13,746 nucleotides of DNA from Pseudomonadota bacterium (GTDB taxonomy: Bacteria; Pseudomonadota; Gammaproteobacteria; Halothiobacillales; Halothiobacillaceae), in the NCBI GenBank assembly GCA_021795795.1, contig JAJYPA010000187.1, forward strand, positions 1 through 13,746, written 5' to 3'. The position numbers were made by a program, and so were the translations under genes. Each line of letters opens with the position of its first letter. The first letter of the stretch is position 1. Under the pieces are notes generated by a model. The model searched no databases. It was not told the origin of the DNA and was given only the letters and a program-made list of their open reading frames with translations. Of this stretch, positions 1 to 5,212 are shown piece after piece.

Positions 1-729
1 CGCTCTAGCCTCATCGCGCCTATCGCTCGTGGGCGTCGAAAGTTTCATCGACAAGCTGCGATGGTGACTCGCAAGGATTGCGTGCTGGAGTACACGGGGG
101 AGCAACTGGATGAGGCTGACGGCGACCTCATCATGGCGTTGATTGCCTTCGCCCAGCCGTTCTCGTTGGGCGCACCTGTGCCGTTGAATCGTAAGGAGCT
201 ACTGCGGAAGATCAAGCTGGGCGGTATTGGCAGCACACAATATGATTGGCTCTACAAGAGTTTGAAGCGGCTGCGTGAAGGTGTTCTGTTCCTTGAGGCA
301 CGCAAGCCAGATGGTTCAACCCGCTACACCGTTGGCAAGATGGAGTCCTTCAATGTGCTGAAGGAGCTCAAATACGACGGTGATAGCGAGGCGTATACTT
401 ACACTCTTGACCCTCGGTGGGTGGTAATGTTCGGTAACAGGGAATACAGCCTGATCGACTGGGACAAGCGAATGCAGATCGGGCGCGGGCTGGATATGGC
501 CAAGACCTTACAGCGACTGCTAGCCACGTCCGCCAATCCTGTGCAGCGGTACGCGCTGGACGCCCTGAAGGCGCAAATGGAGTACAGCGGGCGAATGCGT
601 GACTTCCGGGAATCACTTGCCCGCGCTGTGCGCGAGCTGGAGCGTCTGGAGATTATCGCCAAGAGCTGCATCGAGGATAGTGCCAAAGGCAAACTACAGC
701 TGGCCATGTGGCTACCGGCATCGGAATAG
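1..729 (+). CDS. trfA: TrfA-like plasmid replication initiator (5' end outside window)
   Basis: The frame is open to the left edge, and the 20 residues before the first in-window ATG (61) read RSSLIAPIARGRRKFHRQAA, which fits the conserved start of the TrfA core. The gene therefore begins outside the window and 242 C-terminal residues are visible. The stretch EYTGEQLDEADGDL is the family hallmark, followed by two winged-helix-like segments (LLRKIKLGGIGSTQYDWLYK and LAATSANPVQRYALDALKAQ-like region). Proteins of this family bind iterons at oriV and, with host DnaA and helicase, open the origin. Four iterons lie 38 bp downstream, which strongly supports the role. Family membership is from recognised motifs; that the protein is intact at its N-terminus cannot be seen. 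An alternative is another Rep with the same fold, but the motif match favours TrfA. Confidence 0.85.
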   Translation, partial: RSSLIAPIARGRRKFHRQAAMVTRKDCVLEYTGEQLDEADGDLIMALIAFAQPFSLGAPVPLNRKELLRKIKLGGIGSTQYDWLYKSLKRLREGVLFLEARKPDGSTRYTVGKMESFNVLKELKYDGDSEAYTYTLDPRWVVMFGNREYSLIDWDKRMQIGRGLDMAKTLQRLLATSANPVQRYALDALKAQMEYSGRMRDFRESLARAVRELERLEIIAKSCIEDSAKGKLQLAMWLPASE

Positions 730-766
730 CGTTCCGTCGAAGGCCAACTTTTGGGGGGTTTTTTGC

Positions 767-846
767 AGTGGCATAGCGTCGCGCAGCCAGTGGCATAGCG
801 TCGCGGTTTAGTGGCATAGCGTCGCGGTTTAGTGGCATAGCGTCGC
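767..846 (+). repeat. Four iterons (AGTGGCATAGCGTCGCG) of the replication origin
   Basis: AGTGGCATAGCGTCGC occurs at 767, 789, 810 and 831. The starts are 22, 21 and 21 bp apart, so all copies face the same side of the helix. The first three end in an extra G; the fourth does not. A weaker relative (GGAATAGCGT) sits at 723-732 across the trfA stop codon. Direct repeats of this spacing next to a rep gene are the usual binding sites of iteron-type initiators. They probably set both initiation and copy number. Confidence 0.88.
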
Positions 847-903
847 ACCCCACCCAGCTGGAACGCTTATGGATAAAGGTTTCCAGAGGTGCGAAAACAC
901 CCT

Positions 904-930
904 TTACCTTTTTATTACCTTTTTATTACC
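904..930 (+). repeat. AT-rich tandem 11-mers (likely DNA-unwinding element)
   Basis: TTACCTTTTTA is repeated head to tail at 904-914 and 915-925, with TTACC starting a third copy at 926. The repeats lie between the iterons and the perfect DnaA box, where iteron origins keep their easily melted 13-mer-like repeats. Confidence 0.7.
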
Positions 931-940
931 AGCCGATGCT

Positions 941-949
941 TGTGGATAA
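941..949 (-). promoter_or_regulatory. DnaA box
   Basis: TGTGGATAA is an exact copy of the consensus DnaA box TTATCCACA read on the minus strand. A one-mismatch copy is at 868-876, on the other side of the AT-rich repeats. Confidence 0.75.
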
Positions 950-982
950 GTCTGGAATAGTTGCCATCGTCCAATATACGGA

Positions 983-1115
983 GTGGGCGCTTGCTCCGAC
1001 TACGTCGGACCGCCCACAAACATCCCGGCGGGGACCCTGCTGGTCCCCCTGTCCTCGCCTTCGGCTCGCCGGATCGACCCCCTATGGGGACTGCGTCCCC
1101 CACTGCCTACGGCAG
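983..1115. repeat. Cluster of small GC-rich hairpins next to oriV
   Basis: In the 630 bp between trfA and the next gene, the part after the origin holds no convincing gene but a string of perfect stem-loops. GTGGGCG (983-989) pairs with CGCCCAC (1011-1017) around an inner TCCGAC-TAC-GTCGGA (995-1009). GGGGACC-CTGCT-GGTCCCC lies at 1030-1048, GCC-TTC-GGC at 1057-1065, GGGGAC-TGC-GTCCCC at 1086-1100 and CTGCC-TAC-GGCAG at 1103-1115. Four loops share the form C-TNC-G. Such structure beside a plasmid origin could serve single-strand priming or conversion, or could be REP-like repeats. The role is not shown by sequence alone. The remaining 1116-1300 shows nothing clear. Confidence 0.6.
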
Positions 1116-1300
1116 CGGCTCCCCCCTCCAGTTTTCCCAAAAGCGGTAAAATTGGCGCAGAACGCATTTTTTATGGCTTGGTGATAGGAATGTACGAGAA
1201 TGAAATTTGCGTCTGTTCTGGGGCCGTTTATGGGCCTTTACGACGGGTTTTTGCAAGAGGCTTCTGCCCCCTGTGATGGTTGAGGGATATTTTGGCGGAT

Positions 1301-1344
1301 TTGTTACGCAGTAACAATGTGGTATAGTTACGTTACTGCGTAAC
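1301..1344 (+). promoter_or_regulatory. Promoter with two palindromic operators for the 1363 gene
   Basis: The palindrome GTTAC-GCA-GTAAC (1303-1315, extended by TT/AA to 1301-1317) overlaps a -35-like TTGTTA (1301-1306). A second one, GTTAC-TGC-GTAAC (1332-1344), follows the -10-like TATAGT (1323-1328; spacer 16). Operators on both the -35 and the expected transcription start are typical of autorepression. The likely repressor is the small protein encoded just downstream. Confidence 0.7.
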
Positions 1345-1362
1345 TCATCTGGAGAAAATTCC

Positions 1363-1620
1363 ATGTCTAAAACCGCTGCTGAACGCCAGGCCGACTATCG
1401 TGCCAGACGGCCTTTTGCCGGTGCCGATAACAACGGAGAACGCCGAATCAACACCTGGGTGAATACGGGGACGTATTTGACCCTGAAAAGGCTATCCAGG
1501 CATAACGGGGTGACCATGCGCGAGATACTGGAGCGGATCGTGATGGCGGAGGATGCCCGCGTGACATCGGGTATGGATGACGACGCGTGGGACGCCTACC
1601 AGGAAGATGTTACGCCGTAA
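1363..1620 (+). CDS. Small plasmid regulator, ribbon-helix-helix-like (hypothetical)
   Basis: This gene encodes 85 aa beginning MSKTAAERQADYRARR. The ATG at 1363 is preceded by GGAG at 1351-1354, a good ribosome binding site. The middle, RRINTWVNTGTYLTLKRLSRHNGVTMREILERIV (about residues 27-60), looks like a strand followed by two helices, the layout of MetJ/Arc/CopG ribbon-helix-helix DNA-binding proteins. The N-terminus is basic and the C-terminus acidic. Twin palindromic operators in its promoter and a third across its own stop codon suggest that it is an autorepressor that also governs other plasmid promoters. I recognise similar small proteins from plasmids but no assigned function, so the regulator role is inference from fold and operators. 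Confidence 0.72.
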   Translation: MSKTAAERQADYRARRPFAGADNNGERRINTWVNTGTYLTLKRLSRHNGVTMREILERIVMAEDARVTSGMDDDAWDAYQEDVTP

Positions 1621-1621
1621 C
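1609..1621. promoter_or_regulatory. Third GTTAC-NNN-GTAAC operator, spanning a stop codon
   Basis: GTTAC-GCC-GTAAC, extended by T/A to 1608-1622, covers the last three codons and TAA stop of the 1363 gene (codons GTT ACG CCG TAA). It may control the following winged-helix gene or read-through into it. I see no strong -10/-35 pair beside it. Confidence 0.55.
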
Positions 1622-1701
1622 AAATTGCTCCCTTATCGTGTGATAGCTTTTGGGGCGCGCCTTTATCTGGCGTTCTATCGTGCTTCTGGTACTTTGTGCC
1701 G

Positions 1702-1983
1702 ATGAAACCGAAGTATCCCCTTGCCCAGCATCCTCTGGTCGCGCATGACATGGACAGCATTCTCACCTACCTGCAGGGCCAACCGGGTACGACGAGGGAG
1801 ATGGCCCATGCCTTACGGCTGACGGTGAACCGAGTGAATGGTCTGCTCCGTCAATTGGATGCACAGGGATGGGTCCAGGTGGACCACTACAGAACATATC
1901 GCAGCGGCGCGACGGTCAATGTCTGGGCCATCCGGGAGCCGGAAAAAACAGCGGAACAGCCAGATTCGTGTGGGCCTGGATGA
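1702..1983 (+). CDS. Small winged-helix DNA-binding protein (hypothetical)
   Basis: The gene encodes 93 aa from ATG 1702; a GTG at 1696 would add two residues. Neither start has a clear ribosome binding site. Residues about 18-70 contain ILTYLQGQPGTTREMAHALR and VNGLLRQLDAQGWVQVD, then a short hairpin ending in VNVWAI. This is the helix-turn-helix plus wing pattern of MarR/ArsR-like or replication-associated domains. It follows the RHH-like regulator by 81 bp on the same strand and converges with the minus-strand gene ending at 2019. It could be a second plasmid regulator; its target is unknown. Confidence 0.6.
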   Translation: MKPKYPLAQHPLVAHDMDSILTYLQGQPGTTREMAHALRLTVNRVNGLLRQLDAQGWVQVDHYRTYRSGATVNVWAIREPEKTAEQPDSCGPG

Positions 1984-2018
1984 TCCGGTTTGAGGTAGGA
2001 GGCTGTGGCTATGACCGC

Positions 2019-2258
2019 CTATCTATTACGGTGCATCACAGGGTCTCCCTGGCTTTCAGGATCGGCATCCAGGAGTTCCAGAGGCCACGGCATTCTGGGT
2101 CCGCCTGCGGCCTCTAAACGTTTCGCCACGTTCAAAGGAAAGCCCTTTTTGGGGAGCTTGGCCAAGGCCTCGGCCAATTGTTCCTCGGTGTAATGCGCAC
2201 GGAGCCATTGCAACTGCAACTCACCCAGTCTTCCGGTAATTTCCCAGTGTTTGGCCAT
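2019..2258 (-). CDS. Small hypothetical protein in the mobilization region
   Basis: The gene encodes 79 aa starting MAKHWEITGRLGEL. ATG 2258 was chosen over an upstream in-frame ATG because GGAG stands 9 nt before it. The protein is mostly helical, with YTEEQLAEALAKLPKKGFPL near residues 28-47, and no domain I can name. It lies 28 bp after the MobC-like gene on the same strand, so it is probably co-transcribed as a mobilization accessory gene. A plus-strand frame (2011-2193, 60 codons) with a strong AGGAGG lies opposite it. The minus strand looks more protein-like, but the choice is not certain. Confidence 0.6.
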   Translation of the reverse strand: MAKHWEITGRLGELQLQWLRAHYTEEQLAEALAKLPKKGFPLNVAKRLEAAGGPRMPWPLELLDADPESQGDPVMHRNR

Positions 2259-2286
2259 GGCCTGGATCTCCAATTTTCTTTCTTGG

Positions 2287-2691
2287 TTATGGTTGAATGG
2301 TTTGAATCTCTGCTGGTTCCGACACCGGTATTTCGGTTTCTGCGTTTTTTTGGGCCGTCGCTTTGCGCTCAGCTTCGCGCTTGGCGAGCAAGGCATCGCC
2401 GGATTGTTTCCATTCCTGAAAGCGGGAGGATTCCGGTCCGTCCTCCAGGGTTTTCGCCACTGTCAACAGCCCACCGAGCAGCGCGCCTTTATCGCAATCC
2501 AGCAGGCCTGCCAGTTCCACGAGTCCCCCAACTTGGAACAAAACCCGATTCCGGGCCTTGCGCGCGCTGGCCTTTTCTTTACGATCTTGCTCCCTGCGCA
2601 GCTTCACCAGTTCAGCCTTAGCGAGTTTGGCCTTTTCGAGGTTTTCTGCATACTGCTTTTGCAGGCGTTCGACTTTGGATACCATGCTCAT
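2287..2691 (-). CDS. mobC: MobC/TraD-like mobilization accessory protein
   Basis: The gene encodes 134 aa from ATG 2691 (MSMVSKVERLQKQ); the ATG at 2685 is also possible. GGGAG lies 4 nt before the first and 10 nt before the second. Residues 5-45 form a charged coiled coil, followed by RKARNRVLFQVGGLVELAGL (about 44-63). This matches the pattern of a basic patch followed by a hydrophobic glycine-containing stretch seen in RSF1010 MobC and Ti-plasmid TraD proteins. These proteins help the relaxase melt and nick oriT. Its position, divergent from the relaxase with the oriT hairpin between them, copies the mobC-oriT-mobA order of RSF1010. The open frame continues upstream to 3237 antisense to the relaxase, but that extension is not real. 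The C-terminal 40 residues are Glu/Lys/Ala-rich. Confidence 0.75.
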   Translation of the reverse strand: MSMVSKVERLQKQYAENLEKAKLAKAELVKLRREQDRKEKASARKARNRVLFQVGGLVELAGLLDCDKGALLGGLLTVAKTLEDGPESSRFQEWKQSGDALLAKREAERKATAQKNAETEIPVSEPAEIQTIQP

Positions 2692-2770
2692 CAATCTCCC
2701 GTATAATGAATGAACTATAGAGTCATCATGCGGTCTTAAGTTCCAGGAATATTCGTTATGGCGTTTTCCT

Positions 2771-2824
2771 GCCTGTAAAGACAGGCGCGCTTTAATGTTT
2801 CTCTCTGAGAAACAAGCACGGTCT
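2771..2824 (+). other. Probable origin of transfer (oriT), RSF1010-like
   Basis: The 164 bp between the divergent mobilization genes hold two perfect hairpins: GCCTGT-AAAG-ACAGGC at 2771-2786 and GTTTCTC-TCT-GAGAAAC at 2797-2813. From memory, the arms of the second are identical to the RSF1010/R1162 oriT hairpin recognised by MobA. It is followed by AAGCACGGTCT (2814-2824), resembling the RSF1010 nick region AAGTGCG/CCCT (7 of 11) but 4 nt closer to the hairpin. A nick near 2820/2821 is therefore a guess. Location beside a MobA-type relaxase supports the call. Confidence 0.7.
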
Positions 2825-2855
2825 TGCAGACGGCGAAAAGAAAGATGAGGTCTCC

Positions 2856-4766
2856 ATGGCAGAATATCATTTGCACGCAAAAACCCACAACCGAGGCGTC
2901 GGCAAAGGCGCAGGCGGGCATGTGCGGTACATTCTGCGGGAAGGTGCCTATGCCCAAAAAGTCGTCGAGCAGATCGACGGCAATACCGTGAAAAGGGCGT
3001 CCGTCTCCCGCGCCGGAGAAGTCCTGCATGCTGAATCAGGATATCTACCCGAGTGGGCGCAAACGGCAGCGGACTACTGGGATGCAGCCGATCAGTACGA
3101 GCGCAAGAATGGGACCGTCTATCGGGAGCTCGAGTTTGCGCTGCCGCAGGAATTGCCGGAAGCCGTGAACATTTTATTGGCGCACGACTTCGCACAAAGT
3201 CTGTGCGTTGTGGAAGGCGGGCATACGCCCTACACACTCGCGATTCACCGGAGCGAAAGGGATCCCTCCCTGTTGCACTGTCATCTGATGCTCTCGGACA
3301 AGATCAACGACGGGATAGCGCGGGACCCGGCCTTATGGTTCAAACGGGCGGCGGTCTCCCCGAAGAACAAAAACCCGGTGGATCCCGCTCGAGGTGGTGC
3401 CCCGAAAACCCAGGCGCGGATTGGGCAGGACTGGCTGGGTGCCGTGGTGCGGCCCTTATGGGCAGAGCTGGCCAATCAGGAACTGGCGCATGCCGGTTAT
3501 GCATCGGTCCGCATCGATCACCGAAGTCTGGAAGTCCAGCGACAGGAAGCGGAACAGCAGGCCGCCCGGTTGTGGGAACAAGGGGACCATGACGCGCATC
3601 GGGCAGCCCTGGAACAGATGATCGCCCTGGACCGTCCGCCCCAGCCGAAGCGGGGACGGGTATTGACCCATGCGGGCGCGGAGAAGGCCCCGGACCGGGC
3701 GGCGATGGTTTTATCGTACGAAGCGCAGAAACAAGCCCGCCAGGCAGCGGCGCAGGCCGTATCCCAGGCCCATAGGGAAGCCCTTGCGCTCGAAAAGGCC
3801 CTGCATGATGCGGAACAGGTTCTGGAACGTGCCCGCTTACGGCAGGGGTACCGTAGGGACAGCTGGGAGATTCGGGAGCGCTGGGCCTTTCGCCAGCAGG
3901 AACGGGTCCGGAGACGGGAGGAAGAACGCTTACTGGAAGCCCAGGAACAGCGGGAGCGGGAAGAACAGGCCCTGGATGACCGGGTGGCCGCAGAAACCGC
4001 GCCGGGTGTCCGCTATCCACAGCGCAGCCGCTGGCGGGAATGGCGGGCACAGACCCTTTCCCGGAAATACGACCCTGCGTATTCGGCAGAGATGGCAAAA
4101 AGAGATATCTATTGCCGCTGGATGCCGGAGCATGGCGGATTGTATTTGCGCCTGGGTAAGCAGGAAGTGATCGACCAGGGGCCGTTACTTTTAGCGAAGA
4201 ATGGCAAGATCGACATTCCGCTGTTGATCGCCACCGCCGAGGCCAAGGGATGGAAGACTCTGGAGTTTACGGGAAGCACGGTATTTCAGGAGAAGGCAGC
4301 CATCGCCGCGTTACAGGCAGGCTTGGCCGTGGCCGATGCGGAGCTCGCGCAACGGGCGCAATCTACCATCGATGCGCAGCGGGAGCAGGAACGGATAGCG
4401 GCGGCGCAACGGGCAGGGATTCCGGATGCGGTGGGGCTGGCCAAGAAAGTCTCTTCCGAAGTTGGCAGAAATCTGTGTGAGCTCATTGAAGAACACCAGA
4501 CCCTGGAGGCGACGGCCGATGCGCTTGCTGCGCATGGGTTCGATAGCGAAGCCATTGCCGTGGGTGTCACGTACCTGGTCAATGAGCGCTATCGCGGTCA
4601 AACAAAAGACAGGCAGCAGCTGACAAACGAAGTGGCTGCCCAGATCGGGCGGGAGGCGGTATTCCGCCATCAGCAGCAGCCGGAGGTACTTTTTGCCGGG
4701 CCGGAGCCGACGGATCAGGCTGAGAATCATCCGGGCCAGAACAAGGGGCATGGGTTGGGGGATTGA
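2856..4766 (+). CDS. mobA: MobA-family (MOBQ) relaxase with C-terminal LPD7-like domain
   Basis: The protein has 636 aa; the start has GAGG 5 nt upstream. The first ~225 residues closely follow RSF1010 MobA: MAEYHLHAKT, YILREGAYA with the likely nicking Tyr at 25, EVLHAESGYLPEW, ADYWDAADQYERKNG, and HCHLMLSDKINDGIAR. His131, His141 and His143 form the metal site. The enzyme would cleave one strand at oriT, stay bound to the 5' end and pilot the plasmid through a helper type IV system; no mating-pore genes are in the window. Residues about 285-375 are a long Arg/Glu/Gln-rich coiled coil. Residues about 420-495 (RDIYCRWMPEHGGLYLRL to AALQAGLAV) look like the LPD7 domain found in many mobilization proteins, in place of the RSF1010 primase. 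The protein is full length and GC-rich like the backbone. Confidence 0.9.
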   Translation: MAEYHLHAKTHNRGVGKGAGGHVRYILREGAYAQKVVEQIDGNTVKRASVSRAGEVLHAESGYLPEWAQTAADYWDAADQYERKNGTVYRELEFALPQELPEAVNILLAHDFAQSLCVVEGGHTPYTLAIHRSERDPSLLHCHLMLSDKINDGIARDPALWFKRAAVSPKNKNPVDPARGGAPKTQARIGQDWLGAVVRPLWAELANQELAHAGYASVRIDHRSLEVQRQEAEQQAARLWEQGDHDAHRAALEQMIALDRPPQPKRGRVLTHAGAEKAPDRAAMVLSYEAQKQARQAAAQAVSQAHREALALEKALHDAEQVLERARLRQGYRRDSWEIRERWAFRQQERVRRREEERLLEAQEQREREEQALDDRVAAETAPGVRYPQRSRWREWRAQTLSRKYDPAYSAEMAKRDIYCRWMPEHGGLYLRLGKQEVIDQGPLLLAKNGKIDIPLLIATAEAKGWKTLEFTGSTVFQEKAAIAALQAGLAVADAELAQRAQSTIDAQREQERIAAAQRAGIPDAVGLAKKVSSEVGRNLCELIEEHQTLEATADALAAHGFDSEAIAVGVTYLVNERYRGQTKDRQQLTNEVAAQIGREAVFRHQQQPEVLFAGPEPTDQAENHPGQNKGHGLGD

Positions 4767-4770
4767 GTGA

Positions 4771-4783
4771 GTTACTGCGTAAC
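4771..4783. promoter_or_regulatory. Fourth GTTAC-NNN-GTAAC operator, after the relaxase
   Basis: GTTAC-TGC-GTAAC is identical to the copy at 1332-1344 and lies 4 nt after the relaxase stop. TATATC (4789-4794) and a further palindrome GTGAC-TG-GTCAC (4795-4806) follow. No plausible gene starts downstream before the transposon end at 4994, so the regulated gene may have been lost or displaced. The stretch 4807-4993 shows only a tandem TTGGGCAAA (4831-4839, 4842-4850) and G/C-run palindromes at 4977-4997. Confidence 0.5.
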
Positions 4784-4993
4784 GATGCTATATCGTGACT
4801 GGTCACAAATAAGGCGTTTTTCGGGTTCACTTGGGCAAAATTTGGGCAAAGTGCCAAAATCTGCCCCATTCAAAAACCACAAACCCTCATGGATACGGGC
4901 TTGAGTACCAGGCGGACCAGCGGATTATCAATCTGGGGGCTTGGAAATGCCTGTGAATGGAGAGTGAACCATTCCGGGGGGCTTGTCCCCCTA

Positions 4994-5031
4994 GGGGTCC
5001 CTTGAAAAAATGGAATTTAAAGTACGCTAAG
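4994..5031 (+). mobile_element. Solitary Tn3/Tn21-type terminal inverted repeat
   Basis: The 38 bp beginning GGGGTCCC and ending AAAGTACGCTAAG match the 38-bp Tn21 terminal repeat, as I recall it, at 29 positions. The outer GGGGTC and inner TAAAG.ACGCTAAG blocks are intact. The inner end points right, toward the glycan genes. I found no transposase, resolvase or matching opposite repeat in the window. It may be the left end of a Tn3-family element whose rest is deleted or lies outside. The following 5032-5212 holds no convincing gene. Confidence 0.6.
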
Positions 5032-5212
5032 CTCCTAACGAGGCCACTGTATAGCCTGTAATTGCTGGCGTTGGCCTGCTCCATCACCAGCAGGTTTGGT
5101 TGCAGAGGCCGTAATCCACATGATTGTAGCCTCCAACATGCGCCGAAATTCGTACATCGCTTTCGTTGTTCTCGCTGGAACGTGCTTTAAATTATGAACA
5201 CTGGTGGAAACC

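Larger units (their letters stand above)
767..949. other. Vegetative replication origin (oriV)
   Basis: This stretch combines the three parts of an iteron origin. It holds four iterons (767-846), a near-match DnaA box TATGGATAA at 868-876, and an AT-rich tandem repeat (TTACCTTTTTA at 904-914 and 915-925, partial third copy to 930) that would be the melting region. It ends with a perfect DnaA box TGTGGATAA at 941-949 (TTATCCACA on the other strand). It directly follows the initiator gene. The elements are seen in the sequence; that they act as oriV is inference from known iteron plasmids. Confidence 0.82.

Noticed and set aside
767..846. CRISPR array
   Set aside because: The repeats are 17 bp with 4-5 bp spacers that are nearly identical, and they sit beside a rep gene; they are iterons.
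1066..1080. Right-hand mate of the Tn21-like repeat (CGACCCC followed by CTATG)
   Set aside because: Only the outermost seven bases agree; the inner TAAAG.ACGCTAAG part is absent.
2251..2706. 151-codon plus-strand frame opposite the MobC-like gene
   Set aside because: Its product is Phe/Cys-rich and unlike a folded protein, and it mirrors a better minus-strand gene with coiled coil and MobC pattern.
2702..2707. TATAAT as a strong relaxase promoter
   Set aside because: No -35 hexamer lies at an acceptable distance; the best TTGGAT is 21 bp away.
2692..3237. Upstream extension of the minus-strand MobC-like frame to 316 aa
   Set aside because: It runs antisense through oriT and the conserved N-terminus of the relaxase, and the extra sequence is low-quality Arg/Ser/Pro-rich. 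The ATG at 2691 with GGGAG is the natural start.
3340..4098. 252-codon minus-strand open frame opposite the relaxase
   Set aside because: It is Pro/Gly/Ser/Arg-rich, typical of the antisense of a GC-rich gene, and lies inside a well-supported relaxase.
4887..5087. 66-codon minus-strand frame between relaxase and glycan genes
   Set aside because: It overlaps the transposon-type repeat, has a weak start and looks like a chance frame.
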